The notes under the pieces are model-generated. The model searched no databases. It was given only the letters and a program-made list of their open reading frames with translations, and was not told the DNA's origin. A DNA stretch of 64,000 nucleotides from Spinacia oleracea. Taxonomy: Eukaryota > Streptophyta > Magnoliopsida > Caryophyllales > Amaranthaceae. Location of the stretch: assembly GCF_020520425.1 (NCBI RefSeq), contig NC_079489.1, positions 93,538,810 through 93,602,809 on the forward strand, in the 5' to 3' direction. Of the stretch, positions 21,264 to 32,398 are shown piece by piece (positions within the stretch are counted from its first letter, which is position 1; the number at the start of each line of letters is the position of its first letter). The position numbers and the translations under genes were made by a program.

Positions 21264-21690
21264 TTAGATTTCAAGGTCAGTTTCTTGAAAAGAAAAGTTG
21301 TTTTGATTCAGAATGTGTTTTGAATTTGGACTTGAAGAGTAGGAGGAAATTAAAGTATTATTGAAATTAGCAATCATTACATCGACAACTTTAACTTGAA
21401 GTTCGGCCTCTAAAGGCACTTGATTGATGCAAGACTCTAGCCCTAGACTCTTAGACTCATCACTAGACTCGGATCCAGACTCATCCTCAGACTCGGACTC
21501 GCTTATCTTAGATCCTTCGCCCACAGTAATCTTGAACATTTTTCCATTTGGAGCAGTAATCTTGAGGGGCATCCTCCAGCCTTATGCATTGAAAAGTGTT
21601 TCTTGATTGTCTTCGAGTGCCCTTATGCGAGCTTCAGCTTCCTCTACACGGTCATAGAGCTCAGCTACGGCCGTTTCCAATGAAGTCATC
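21264..21690 (-). pseudogene. Gag N-terminal scrap of the same decayed element
   Basis: The minus-strand ATG at about 21690 opens MTSLETAVAELYDRVEEAEA, a short coiled coil. After a stop comes MPLKITAPNGKMFKITVGEG and a Ser/Glu-rich stretch (ISESESEDESGSESSDES). The position, upstream of the RT scrap on the same strand, suits a gag or pre-gag segment. I do not recognise a capsid domain, so this is context-based. Confidence 0.35.
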
Positions 21691-21859
21691 TTGAATTGTA
21701 TTTTGAGTGAATGAGTCCGAGCACCTATTTGACACATGACTTGAATTTAGAACTTGGACTTCCCGTTACATGGTATGATATGCATCCAATGAATGAGATC
21801 TAGACTTGACTCTAAGTGCCACTCCTAAGATTCGGGATTTTAGATTTTGTATTTGTATT

Positions 21860-23150
21860 TGGGGTTTGCAACCCATAGGAAATATTTCAGAGGGATTTCA
21901 ACCTATTAGGATTTGTATAAGCATTTGTACTTGTATCGGGACTTACAACCCGTTGGAAATATTTTTGAAAGGAGATTCATTCTTTTATGGAGGTTTCCTC
22001 CTTGTACCATTTCTAGAGATTTGCAACCTAGCATTAGAACTTGGAATATCGAAAGGGAATTTTGACCCATTGGATTTTGTATGTTTGTTCCGGGATTTAC
22101 AACCCGTTGGAACTATTTCAACGGAATGTCAACCCAAAATCGAATTTGGAATATTTCAGGGGAATTTCAACCCGTTTGGACTTTGAGTATTTCAAGGGGA
22201 TTTCAACCGAAAATATTTCAAGGGAATTTCAACCAGCTAATAGAACATGTAATATTTTAGGGGAATTTCAACCCGATTGAAAAGATTGAATTTTGTATTA
22301 TTTCTAGGGATTTTCAACCCGTTGGAATTTGGAAATATTTTAGGGGAATTTCAACCCATTGGATTTGGAATATTTTAGCGGAATTTCCACCCATGAGAAA
22401 GAAAATTGAATTTTGTACTATTTCTAGGGATTTTCAACCCGCTAATAGAACTTGGAATATTTTAGGGGAATTTCAACCCGGAATCGGATTTGGAATATTT
22501 TAGGGGGATTTCAACCCATTGGAAAGAAAATTGAATTTTGTAATATTTCAAGGGAATTCCATCCCATTGGAAATGTTTTTGGAGATCGAATTTGTATTAT
22601 TTCTAGGGATTTTTAACCCGTTGGAAATGTTTTTTGAAGATCGAATTTGTATTATTTCTAGGGATTTTCAACCCGTTGGAAATGTTTTTGAAGATCGAAT
22701 TTGTATTAAATCTAGGGATTTTCAATCCGTTGGAATTGTTTTTGAAGATCAAATTTGTATTATTTCTAGTGAACCCATTGGAATTGTTTTTGAAGATTGA
22801 ATTTGTATTATTTCTATGGATTTTCAACCCGTTGCAATTGTTTTTGAAGATCGAATTTGTATTATTTCTAGGGATTTTCAACCCGTTGGAATTGTTTTTG
22901 AAGATCGAATTTGTATTATTTCTAGGGATTTTCAACCCGTTGGAAATGTTTTGGAAGATTGAATTTGTATTATTTCTAGGGATTTTCAACCCGTTGGAAT
23001 TGTTTTTGAAGATCGAATTTGTATTATTTCTAGGTATTTTCAACTCGTTGGAATTGTTTTTGAAGATCGAATTTGTATTATTTCTAGGGATTTTCAACCC
23101 GTTGGAAATGAAGTTGGATCTTGTATTATTTCAAGGGAATTTCAACCCCC
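21860..23150 (+). repeat. Minisatellite-like array built on GGGATTTCAACCC
   Basis: GGGATTT(T)CAACCC or GGGAATTTCAACCC recurs more than 20 times. From about 22567 to 23110 it is a regular tandem array of about 54 bp per unit, about 10 copies, each with GAATTTGTATTATTTCTAGG and CCCGTTGGAA. Left of 22567 the units are degenerate. Open frames of 160-185 residues on both strands are repeats of one unit (IFNPLELFLKIEFVLFLG), not genes. It probably lies in the 5' leader of the minus-strand Tat-like element. Confidence 0.85.
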
Positions 23151-23329
23151 TGAATTGGCTTTTGAATTTTTTATTTGGGGAGCAATGGTAAACAAGAATC
23201 TTTGTAACTTGAAAGTGGATTTGAAACTTGAGTTTGATTTGGAATTTGAACTTGGAATTTGAAAAGAGGAGTTTTGTATAGAAGATGAGGCTTTGAATTT
23301 GGAATTTTGAAGGACTTGGAATTTTTGGA

Positions 23330-23720
23330 CTTTGAGAATCCGGCATTACGCCATCATAAGTTTTAGGCATTTGAAATTGGATTTGGAACTTTGATTTTTG
23401 AAAGGGTTTTGAATAGAAATTTGAGACTTGAAAATCCGGCATTACGCCCCCATGGACTTGGAAATTTGAGGCCTTGAACATAGAATTTTAAGATTCGAAA
23501 GTTTGAATTGAAAATCCGGCATTACGCCATCATGGATTTGGAAATTTGAACTTGAGGTTTTGAACATAGAACTTGGATTTGAAATTTTGAATTGAAAATC
23601 CGGCATTATAACGCTGTTGGATTAGGCTTTTGAATTTGGAAATTGGACTTGAAAATCCGGCATTATGTCGTCGTTGGATTGGGTTTTTGAATTTAGAATT
23701 GGAAATTGGACATGAAAATT
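23330..23720 (+). repeat. Interspersed repeat AAAATCCGGCATTACGCC
   Basis: Five copies at about 23334, 23429, 23510, 23594 and 23651, the last two degenerate. They are spaced 57-95 bp and separated by TTTGGAATTTG-rich filler. The spacing is irregular, so this is not a clean tandem array. Confidence 0.6.
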
Positions 23721-24621
23721 ATAACGATGTTGGATTGGACCTTTTGAATTTGGTCTTTTTGCGTGAGGCGTGTTTAGGGGTTTTGAATCAAATGGAGTGG
23801 CACTCCTTGAAGACCCTAAATCGGAGATTTTAGATGCATGAGGTTTGAATGATGCTCCTAGGGGTTAGGTTTCTAGTTGGTGGCTAATGGTTTTGGAAAA
23901 GCTAGAACTCGAGGTTAGCCATTCACGCGTGCAAACACACCCACACAATTCACAAATAGCACGTTGTCATACTAGCATGAATATGAATGCGACATGCAAT
24001 GTTCTCAACCTAAGATTGGTCTAAGTTTTGTATGATGCAAGTGGTCGGCTTCGGGTGTAGAAAGGGTGCTTGACTAAGAGGCGAATCCGGCAACAACTGG
24101 TTCACCTCCTCATAGGGGAGGTGTTGGTTGGCGGACGACCTCAATACTAGGTGTCGGGAACGTCAAGAAAATGAAGTTTCGGTAGGCGCGAAAATGGTCA
24201 CACACTTTGGTCAGGAACCATATGGAGAGTGGCCATTTCGTTGCCCCCAGGATAACCCGAATGTAGAACACATTCATGATGGGCAAGGTAGAAATTCGTT
24301 TTTGCACAAGTATGGTTTTTGAAAATACGCATTCCTTGCTTTGAAATTGAAAATTATACTCGAATATTGTACTTAAAAAGCTCGTTTTTCGACATTCGTT
24401 CTCGAGGTTTGGGAGTGTTCTTCGAAATTCAAAATCTGAACTGCACTCCCACTCGAAAACTTGGGTAGAATGGACAGCCAGCCACTGGAAGCCACTGTGC
24501 TGAATGTAGGCAGCAGCGCCAGGCGCAGGGGCCTGCGCCCAGCACTACTGCTGGCATCCAGAACTTGAGCGTGGTAGTGGCAGGTTGCTCATGGACTGCT
24601 CGCATAATCGAATTGAAAATT
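23721..24621. other. Non-coding leader of the decayed element
   Basis: No gene. It includes a stretch of normal complexity at 24040-24310 (GTGGTCGGCTTCGGG..., GAACCATATGGAGAGTGG) whose open frames show no domain. At 24505-24550 there is a palindromic GCGCCAGGCGCAGG/CCTGCGCCCAGC cluster. Confidence 0.4.
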
Positions 24622-24624
24622 AGA

Positions 24625-24648
24625 ATTCCTCAGTGGAGTCACCAGATT
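24625..24648 (-). other. Probable primer binding site of the minus-strand Tat-like element
   Basis: On the minus strand the sequence reads TGGTGACTCCACTGAGGAAT. This resembles the TGGCGACTC-type PBS common in plant Tat/Ogre elements. It directly abuts the LTR edge at 24649. Confidence 0.5.
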
Positions 24649-24754
24649 GTAGGGGGTTGTTTTTTCCCGCATCGTGGTTTTGTTTTTCCCCTACGGGTTT
24701 TGTAAATTTTGAATTTCGAAGGAGTCGCCACCAAACAATATTTAAGGGTCCAGT
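24649..24754 (-). repeat. Edge of the 5' LTR of the decayed minus-strand element
   Basis: Starts TGTAGGGGGTTGTTTTTTCC on the plus strand (the LTR end on the minus strand). It contains GGAGTCGCCACCAAAC. Only 106 bp remain before the Copia LTR at 24755. The LTR at 28756 has a similar start (TGTGAGGGGGTCG) and a similar GGAGTCGCCATTC, so the two belong to related families. Confidence 0.5.
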
Positions 24755-26340
24755 TGAAGGAAATAGTGCCCTTGGTCCAAGTATGCATTCAAAGTTAAGT
24801 CTAATAAATGCGGTTCAGTATTAGTTAACAAGTTAATAATTCAGTGAGATCAAGTGAGCTGAATGCCTAGCTAGAGGCCGCTTCAGTTCAAGTGGAATTA
24901 ATGATATTAATCCACAGCTTACTCTTGACTGAACCCGTAGGGTCACACAAATAGTACGTAAACGGATCAAGTATTTAATGGCATTAAATACTCCATCTAT
25001 GGACATTCGGAATCGACGGATCTTGGTTTCAGTGGGAGCTGAGATCGTCACAAGCAAGAAATGAATACTCCGGAAACGATGATATTGCCGGAAACGGAAA
25101 TATGGATCGTATCGGAAATATAAATATTATCCAAGTCGTAGATGTTGCCGAAAACGGAAACATGGTACGTATCGGAAAATATTAATGGAAATGGAAATAT
25201 TGCCGGAATCGGAAATATTGCCGGAAACGGAAATATTGTCAGAATCGGAAATATTATCGGAGTCGGAAAATAATTCCGGAAACGGAAATATTAATTATTT
25301 GTTCGAAACGGATATTTCTTCTAAAATTTTGACAAAAATAGTATTTTTCATCCGAACCCAGAATTCCCAAATTCGAAGCCTAACTATGAATTTTCGAAGG
25401 ATTTAGTTTTTCGAACGCAAAAGTTTGTAAATTTAAGATGTTAAATTAAGTATTTGCGATTCTTGTTGATAAATCTTGAATTTTTGATTGACCTACAGTA
25501 TATGTTTGACAAGTTTGAATGCCTAGCCTTGTTAATTATACAACCTAATTTATAATTATGATTAATTTGTTGAAATTCGAATAATTTAGAATTAATTTGA
25601 TTTTCATTATTAATTAATAGTTTAATTAGGTATCTATGATTAAAATCCACCATAAAAATTGTTAATTTATGTTAAATTTTTAATTTTTATGACCTAGATT
25701 TGAATCCATGTTAATCGGAAATTAATTGATTAATAAATTTTCGATTTTTCGCCCTAAAATTATGAAATTAATATGTTTTATTAATTTGTCATTAATTTTG
25801 AATTAAAAATTTTAAATTTTTTATGAAAACGCTCATTAATGTTGCACGCACAAAGCAATGGAAGCTACGTGTTACCCTTAAGGGGTGTTGTATAGTACGG
25901 GCACGCGACGACGAGCAAGGGAGCTCGTCCCCCGTGCGGTACGAATGCAGCGAGCAACATAGCGCATGGCGCGCGCACGAGGGAAGGGAGCATGTGCGTG
26001 TGTGTCGTATGTGCTATACGATGGGCGAGGGCGACGATGCAAGGCACGAGCAACGAGCAAGACGCGTGTGGGCAGCGATGCTGCCGCGCCACAGCGAGCC
26101 TGGCTCGCCCAGCCAGCAAGCAGAGCGCGCGAGCAGGGAGCGATCCCTCGCTCAGCGCGCAGTGGCCTGCCCAGCAACACGCGACACAGCACAAGGTTGC
26201 GCGCAGCGTGGCCAGGTGTGGCGTGTGGTTGTGTGTGCTTTGTGCTACGATCAATCAAGCGGGGCGCGCTGCCTCGTAGCTTGATGGGTCTTGGGCGCAA
26301 GCCCAAAGTGCCTCGTCTTACGACGATTGGTACGTTTTGA
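24755..26340 (+). repeat. Copia 5' LTR (right edge unresolved)
   Basis: It starts TGAAGGAAATAGTGCCC. The first 330 bp match, in reverse, the LTR at 57978-59371. The GGAAAC/GGAAATATTGCC repeats follow at 25055-25290. Then come AT-rich DNA and a GC-rich island (25850-26300). I found no clear CA end or PBS, so the right edge could lie anywhere from 26300 to 27700. Open frames over the GC-rich island (25823-26340, both strands) are composition artefacts. Confidence 0.6.
25055..25295 (+). repeat. Short repeats GGAAATATTGCCGGAA
   Basis: About a dozen variants of CGGAAATATTGCCGGAAACG with a period of roughly 12-18 bp. The same repeat occurs reversed at 58770-59055, so it is a family property of this Copia LTR. 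Confidence 0.75.
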
Positions 26341-27779
26341 TTTTAATTTTAATTTTCAGTTCGGAAACGATTTTAATTAATTTTAAAATTCGAAATTTAA
26401 ATTGTTTTCTTGGATTTTAATTTTGAATATTATAATTATTATAAATTTTATTTATACTAATTATTTTACTAAAGTTAAATCTTGAATTAATTTAAATTCG
26501 TTTAATTCAACTGAAATAAATTAAATTAATGGATTCGATTATAAATTTATATGATCTTTAAATTTTTATTAAATTTGTATGTTTCCGGTTAGACTAGAAA
26601 TACATTTTATGTTTAAAATTAGTAAAGCATATGAATTTATTGGTTTAAGTGGGAGCATTTTTAGTCATAAACTCTTGATTAGGTCTACAAATCCCTTAAG
26701 GTTAAACAACTTGATTAGAATTAATAAGGACTGAAAAATTGGTAGATTATTGGTGCCCTTGATTAATTGCTGCAAATATTTATGTGATGCATAACGTGTT
26801 TTACTAACCAGCTATGTGGGCCATTCATGATAATGAATGGGTGAATGGTATATTGGTATATGTACTGTTTTGCAGGTTATGAAGTGACTAGTATGGCCCA
26901 AATAGGATAGAAAATATGGTATGCGTACCATTAATTTGAATGTAATTGGTCTAAAGTACCAAAATTGTTTTTCAATTCAAATATGGTCTGCGTACCATCA
27001 AATAGTTTTATTTAGTTTAATTATAGCTTATCCTATTTGAAGAAAATGGCGCCTCCCACGGAGATTTTCAAGACGGACATTGAAGTTGAAGCTTCAAGAT
27101 GAAGTCGGGCCATACTAGATCACATTTATCTTATGCATGTTTTAAGTTATTTATTGCTTTTAAATATGTCTTAAATATGCATGAGATCAAAGCTTGATTA
27201 TGTTGCATGATTAAGGATTTTAGTTCACTTAAAATCTAACCAACATAGTAAGAGTTTTAAGTTCCAAACTTAAAAATTGAGTTAAAAGGTGCCATGCCAA
27301 AATAACACTTACTTGGATATCCTTTCTTCATCGATCTTAGTAAATAGTTTTCCGCCATAGCGAGGTGTTACTTATCGATACTAAAAGGGTAAGGTACACA
27401 AATAAATTGTGAGTACATGTTAGTTTTGATGAAACTCAACGATATAAGTAAGGAGTCCTTTTATGTCGTGGAAAAATCGATAGGTTTACCTAATAAGTTC
27501 TTAGACGTGCCTATTAACCAAGAATAGTTTCTAGACTATTAGCAAAAGGCTTTTTTCTTACCTAAAAGATTTTAGAATTAAGTCTAAATACATAATGTGC
27601 TTAATTCTTCAATGGATTTTAGGATCTTGGAATCATTTTATTTACACCTGCCGGAACACATAACTTGAATAAAATTCTTAATGAACATTGAATTATGCAT
27701 GTATGCTAGAATTTAAGTTTATTAAGAGAAACTGTGAATGATTTTTATTTGTTTATTCTTTTTAATTGTAGTTATAATT
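26341..27779. other. AT-rich Copia LTR/leader region, no gene seen
   Basis: Stop-rich on both strands. GTATGCGTACCAT at about 26918 and GTCTGCGTACCAT at about 26986 are a short direct repeat. The PBS was not identified. Confidence 0.4.
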
Positions 27780-28755
27780 ATGGCAAACAACAATTCATTC
27801 AACATTCGATCAATTCTCGAAAAGGAGAAGTTGAGCGGGAAAAACTTCCTTGACTGGCAAAGGAACTTGCAAATAGTTCTTATGCAGGAAGAAAAGGAGT
27901 ATGTCCTGGAAGAGGCGATGCCCGAAGCCGCAGGCGAAGGGGTCACTCAGGCAGCCCTCAATCGTTGGATTGATGCCAACAAGGATGTGAAATGTCTAAT
28001 GCTCGCCACCATGAGTGCAGATATGCAGAAAACGTTCATCAACTCATATGCTTTCACAATCATCACTGAGTTGAAGAACATGTTCCAAGATCTGGCTCGA
28101 GTCGAAAGATTCGAGACTCATAGGCAAATTCTTGAAACCAAGCTTAAGAAAGAAGAGCCCGTAAGTCCACATGTTCTCAAAATGATTGGACTCATTGAGA
28201 ATATGAGTCGGCTGGATCAGCAATTCTCTCAGGAAATGGCTGTAGACACCATCCTCCATTCTCTTCATAACGGGTATGATCAGTTCAAACTGAACTACAG
28301 TATGAATAGTCTGGACAAAACGCTCACTGAGCATCACGGTATGCTGAAGACCGCTGAAAAGACGCTCAAAAGTGATAAACAAGATGTGCTTATGGTGCGT
28401 GGGGGCAAGTTCAAGAAATCTGGAAAGAAGAGGAATGCTAAGAAAGGTGGCAACAAGGCCAGCCCAACTAAGCAAACTGGCGCCAAGTCTGAAAAGAGGA
28501 AGGTCAGTCAACCCACTTCTGAATCCGAATGCTTCTACTGCAAGAAGAAGGGGCATTGGAAGAGAGATTGCTTGAAGCCAAAGGAAGATCAGAAGAACGG
28601 AACAGTCGTTCCATCTTCAGGTATTTTTGTTATAGACTGTACACTTGTTCATTGAACTTCTTGGGTATTAGATACTGGTTGTGGCTCACATTTATGTTCC
28701 AATTCTCAGGGACTAAGAAGAAGTAGAAAGTTAAGCAAGGGTGAAGTCGACCTAC
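27780..28755 (+). pseudogene. gag: Copia gag and truncated protease
   Basis: ATG at 27780 (MANNNSFNIRS) opens about 291 residues of gag. It contains LSGKNFLDWQRNLQIVL, the UBN2-type capsid region (MSADMQKTFINSYAF, QILETKLKKEEPVSPHVLKM, MAVDTILHSLHNGYDQFKLN) and the zinc knuckle CFYCKKKGHWKRDC. A TGA at 28653-28655 interrupts the frame. The next codons continue in the same frame with SWVLDTGCGSHLCSN, the Copia protease active site (D-T-G). The frame is then cut at 28755 by the next LTR. Gag forms the particle and protease cleaves the polyprotein. One nonsense codon plus truncation make it dead. Confidence 0.85.
28751..28755 (+). repeat. Possible target-site copy CCTAC
   Basis: These are the five bases directly before the LTR start at 28756. 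The partner copy should follow the far end of that element. I did not find it in the window. Confidence 0.3.
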
Positions 28756-29610
28756 TGTGAGGGGGTCGAAAAAGCACGAGGCTTTTGCGTGACCTCGTCC
28801 CTCGTGGGTGTGACGCTTCTTTTTGTCAAATCAAGTGTAATTGGATTTCCTGTGAGTTTACACCCAATTGACTAGTAATATAGGAGTCGCCATTCAGTTT
28901 TAAACGACAATGAGAAAAACTGACAAAACCCGGTTATCGTGACATAAAGGGAGTGCAATTATGTTTGACCACGACGGCCGTAGGTTCCCTTGTGATCCCT
29001 GGTGGTGAGGATCGCTCAACGTACACCCACAGGGTAGAGATTGAGGGTTCGGGGGACTGTAACTACCGAGAGGAGTACTTGCTCTTCGATAACTCCAGAG
29101 GCAGGATATCCTTACTAGCTCAGCATAAATAATTGAAGGGACATGCGTTAACTATTAAACTAATCTGAGTTAATTTTATCAATATGCAACATATAGTACT
29201 AGATCGAACGCGATTATCTGATTTAGATTGCTTTAAGGGACCTAGCATGATAATCCAATTTCCCAAAAATATCATATTTATTAAGCGTGATCGAACAATC
29301 AGATTTTAGTTAGTTTAACAGTTCATAAAAGGGCGAGGAAAGCAATTAAACAATGGAAAAGGGACACATTACGACGCACCCTTGAGAGGTGCGTCACGGT
29401 TCTCAAAAAACTAACCACTTTGACTTTGCTATTTCTCCTTTTATTTAACGAATCTCAAATTATGGGACGGGATACGTTATGTTCGATTTATGGATCGATT
29501 GCGACAGAACGCGTGATCAGTTTTGCAGCGTGAGGCTTAGGCTTAGGGGTTTAGAGTCAATACTCAAAATATAATTGTGTGTTGTTGTTCTTTTCACGTC
29601 GAAATTAAGG

Positions 29611-29627
29611 CCCTATTTATATAAAAG
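29611..29627 (-). promoter_or_regulatory. TATA box of the minus-strand LTR
   Basis: Minus strand TTTTATATAAATAGGGCC, inside the 1476-bp LTR. Confidence 0.5.
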
Positions 29628-29701
29628 AGTTCGTGGAAAGATAGAATTGCATAACTCTAATCCACGAGGAATTAGGAAAAAACACGTACCAGGTATTTTC
29701 A

Positions 29702-29750
29702 GCGCCCAGGCCTGGGCGCCTAAGATTTCGGCGCCCAGAGCCAGGCGTTG
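29702..29750. repeat. Double palindrome GCGCCCAGG-CCTGGGCGC / GGCGCCCAG-CCAGGCG (copy 1)
   Basis: Two imperfect inverted repeats sit in tandem, separated by TAAGATTTC. The same layout occurs at 48780-48830, 49926-49975 and 52038-52087. Confidence 0.75.
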
Positions 29751-30231
29751 AAAATAGGGTCTGGGCTCTTTTTCTTAGTCAGATTCGGATTCCTAGAATC
29801 CGGAGTATTTTAGATTTAATTGAGTCCTTTAGTGCGTATTAACCTTGTGACGGGATGCGTCTGGGCCCGCTACGAACTCTAGGCTCGTTAGGATTTTAAT
29901 TAATACGTGACTCTTACTTTCGAATCATATTAGGAATAGGATTCTCTCGCAATTTCTATCTCATTTAGGATTTATATTGGAGTGCAACACCTAATTCTGA
30001 CAGGTTTCTATCTTTTATGACTTGCCACTTTTAACAACTACCCATTATGGCAGTTACTATTTTTAACAGGTTTCCATAAATAGCAGGTTTCTATAAATAG
30101 CAGGTTTCGGGTGAAATGAAAAGGGGAATTGAGATTCGTTATTTTATAGGAGATGCGTTGTCAAGTGGAGATTTACGTTTTCATCATCGAACCTTCCCTT
30201 TCGGGAATGGAGACAAAAGTAGGTGTCTACA

Positions 30232-30253
30232 GTTAGCCCCCACTTTGACTGAG
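30232..30253 (-). other. Polypurine tract of the minus-strand element
   Basis: The minus strand reads GACTCAGTCAAAGTGGGGGC and then TAAC before the LTR start TGTAGACACC. It supports the minus orientation. Confidence 0.5.
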
Positions 30254-30689
30254 TCTTGGAGTAAGACGATGGTCAAAGTACTGGACGGAGTGCGTCACAC
30301 AAGTCATGGTGACCTGTTTTTGCGAGGGTCTCAGGAGCCCCCGAGTGATAACATTTGACTTAAGGGTCATCACTTGGAGTGTCGACATATCTCTCACGTG
30401 TCATTGGGATATGTCAACGGATAGTATAGAAACTTCCTCACTTTGTCATTGGAAGGATCTAAAGAAGTGTAGAAACTCCCTCACTTTGTCATTGGGAGTA
30501 GCTACAGATGTTTTCGAAATCAAAGTGTAATTGGGCCTGGCCAAGCCCAACCACGAGGTAAAAATGTTTTCAAAGATTCTCATTTTCAAGGCTAGTTAAA
30601 CGAGAAAACCCCTTGTTTTTTATGGGACGTAAAACGAAGAAAATCCAGCACATCGTTCTTTTTTGGAAAAACGGAAAACCTATCCTTTA
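30254..30689. other. Internal DNA of the minus-strand element (left part), no gene seen
   Basis: It holds two near-repeats (CCTCACTTTGTCATTGG at about 30437 and 30479) and, at 30640-30689, GGAAAAACGGAAAACC-type repeat DNA. That repeat DNA continues at 47501 after the inserted TIR element. Confidence 0.45.
30687..30689 (+). repeat. TTA target duplication of the TIR element (left)
   Basis: TTA at 30687-30689 and at 47501-47503. A 3-bp TTA duplication is typical of PIF/Harbinger and Tourist-like elements. Confidence 0.6.
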
Positions 30690-31331
30690 GGGCATATTCG
30701 GTATTATTGTCAATTTTCAGTTTTCTGTTTTTTTTAAACTGAAAACTGATTTCAGTTTTGATTTTCTATTTTTTCAAAACTGTTTCAATTTTAGTATCCA
30801 ATTAACTAAAAACACATACAAAACTACTACTCTTACGTCCCTACTCAAACATCAAATAAAGAAACAAACTCATACAAGATTACAAGGCAGTCGATGTATT
30901 TTTTTTTTTTAACTGTCCGATGTATTTAACTTCGTTCACCTTACCATGAATCTCCATTTATTTACACTAGTCGACAAAATCATAACCATAGAAAATTCCA
31001 AATTACCTCAAACAATACAGAGCTTTGACTTCCTCTTCTTTAACAACCCAAATTTCATTATTTGCTTCGCAAATCAATATTATACAATGTAATACTACGA
31101 TTATGTACTCCTATTTTCCGATGTACTAGTAACAAGACTAGCAACCACTATTCATCGGAAATCCCTTCTCTAACCACACAAAAAAAAAATTGTTCATATA
31201 GAACACCAATATATTAAAACATCCAAACCAATTCCAATTTGAAATAGGACTTACGAAACACAAATTTAATAATAATAAAAAAAAAAATCCCAATTGAACT
31301 TAACCAAAGTAGATGAAACTACATTTAACAC

Positions 31332-31747
31332 TGTTCCGGTAAGATTTGGGAACGGTTGGAGATGTCTTGCTGGTCGAGTGTTGCTGTTATCCTGATGATA
31401 TCCTGCGCAGATAACAAAGATGAACTAGCCTCGAGGGTCATTCGAGGATCCCCCCTCCAATGCTAAAGTCAGGTATGATGAGTAATAAGTATTTTGGGTT
31501 TAGTGGAAATGATTGTGTTTGCGTACCTTTTTGTCATAAATGAAGCCCATATATATAGGCGCGGGTCGGGCGTACGGACAAATGGGTCCTACCCGATTGA
31601 TAGCGACCCGTTGACCTCTTGGTTTGGTCACGTGCCTCCTCCCTACCGGCTTTTAAGAGATGCTGGTAGGGAATAATAACTGCCGTTAAGGATCATTTGC
31701 TTTTATCCTTAACAGCTTGGCGATGCTACCAGCCAGCTGGTAGCACA
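31332..31747 (-). repeat. 3' LTR of the Tat-type element (416 bp)
   Basis: On the plus strand it runs from TGTTCCGGTAAG to CTGGTAGCACA. A minus-strand TATA (CCTATATATATGGGC) lies at about 31548-31561. Differences from the other LTR are at about 31439, 31458, 31480 and 31564, plus 8 extra bases (CCAGCTGGTAG form) near the right end. Confidence 0.88.
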
Positions 31748-31770
31748 CCCGTACAACTAGCCCCCTCAGA
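31748..31770 (-). other. Polypurine tract of the Tat-type element
   Basis: The minus strand reads CTGAGGGGGCTAGTTGTACGGG and then the LTR start TGTGCTACC. The GGGGGCTAGT core recurs through the array at 31790-32221. Confidence 0.6.
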
Positions 31771-31985
31771 GTGAGCATATCTGTCTTGACTGATGTGCTT
31801 GCTCTGAAAATAGTGCTCTTCCTACAACTAGCCCCCATGACTGCGCGCTTTCCGCGAAATGTGCTGGTGCGTTTTGTTTATGTGTTAAGTGCTGACTAGC
31901 CTCCTCATAATGAATACCACCTGTAATTTCGCTGAAACTAAGCAGATAGGGCACCCTGCTCCCCTTTACCGATATGCTCCTTTGG

Positions 31986-32221
31986 GGATTTTGGACGCTG
32001 ACTAGCCCCCTTGAGATTTTGGATGCTGACTAGCCCCCTTGAGATTTTTGGACGCTGACTAGCCCCCTTGAGAATTTGGATGCTGACTAGCCCCCTTGAG
32101 ATTTTTGGACGCTGACTAGCCCCCTTGAGATTTTGGATGCTGACTAGCCCCCTTGAGATTTTGGATGCTGACTAGCCCCCTTGAGATTTTTGGACGCTGA
32201 CTAGCCCCCTTGAGATTTTGG
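31986..32221 (-). repeat. Tandem array of PPT-like units (8 x 28-29 bp)
   Basis: On the minus strand each unit contains TCAAGGGGGCTAGTCAGC. That is the purine core of the tract next to the 3' LTR. Eight units are regular, alternating GGACGCTG and GGATGCTG variants. Further single copies (CTAGCCCCCATGAC, CTAGCCTCCTC) lie between the array and the LTR. Confidence 0.85.
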
Positions 32222-32391
32222 ATTTTTAGGAAGTATTTTGAATTTGTACCGCTTAAATTCATTCCACGTGTGATGCATCTGCATGTTATGCGACGCGTGT
32301 CGCTTTATCATTTTATTTCAATGGCTGAGATTTGCTCTGTCCTTTCAACTTCCTTTAACTGTCAAATCGCCCGTTTTTCTCGATTTTTGAC

Positions 32392-32398
32392 TATTTAA
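32392..32398 (+). promoter_or_regulatory. Candidate TATA element of the aORF
   Basis: TATTTAA at 32392-32398 is followed by a CT-rich leader (32400-32475) and the aORF ATG at 32637. Antisense genes of Tat elements are reported to have their own promoter. This site is only a positional guess. Confidence 0.3.

Larger units (their letters stand above)
24755..28755 (+). mobile_element. Plus-strand Copia element, 5' part only
   Basis: An LTR starting TGAAGGAAATAGTGCCC, a long leader, gag and the start of protease are present. The element stops where another LTR begins at 28756. The rest of pol and the 3' LTR are not in the window in this orientation. The LTR start is shared with the minus-strand Copia element at 57978-64000. 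Confidence 0.75.
28756..30231 (-). repeat. 3' LTR (1476 bp) of a minus-strand LTR element inserted in Copia protease
   Basis: On the plus strand it runs from TGTGAGGGGGTCG to GGTGTCTACA. A PPT-like tract lies just right of it on the minus strand, so this is the 3' LTR and the body lies to the right. A minus-strand TATA (CTTTTATATAAATAGGG) at 29611-29627 fits. It contains the double palindrome at 29702-29750 and GGAGTCGCCATTC at about 28884. It is not a solo LTR, because the expected CCTAC does not follow at 30232. Confidence 0.65.

Noticed and set aside
22603..23191. Frames of 164 and 185 codons on opposite strands
   Set aside because: Translations of a 54-bp tandem repeat, a multiple of three; no gene.
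25823..26340. Open frames up to 153 codons on both strands in a GC-rich island
   Set aside because: All frames are open because stops are rare in GC-rich DNA; Arg/Ala/Cys-rich with no motif.
28756..30231. Solo LTR interpretation
   Set aside because: The expected CCTAC copy does not follow at 30232, and a PPT-like tract does, so an internal region was present.
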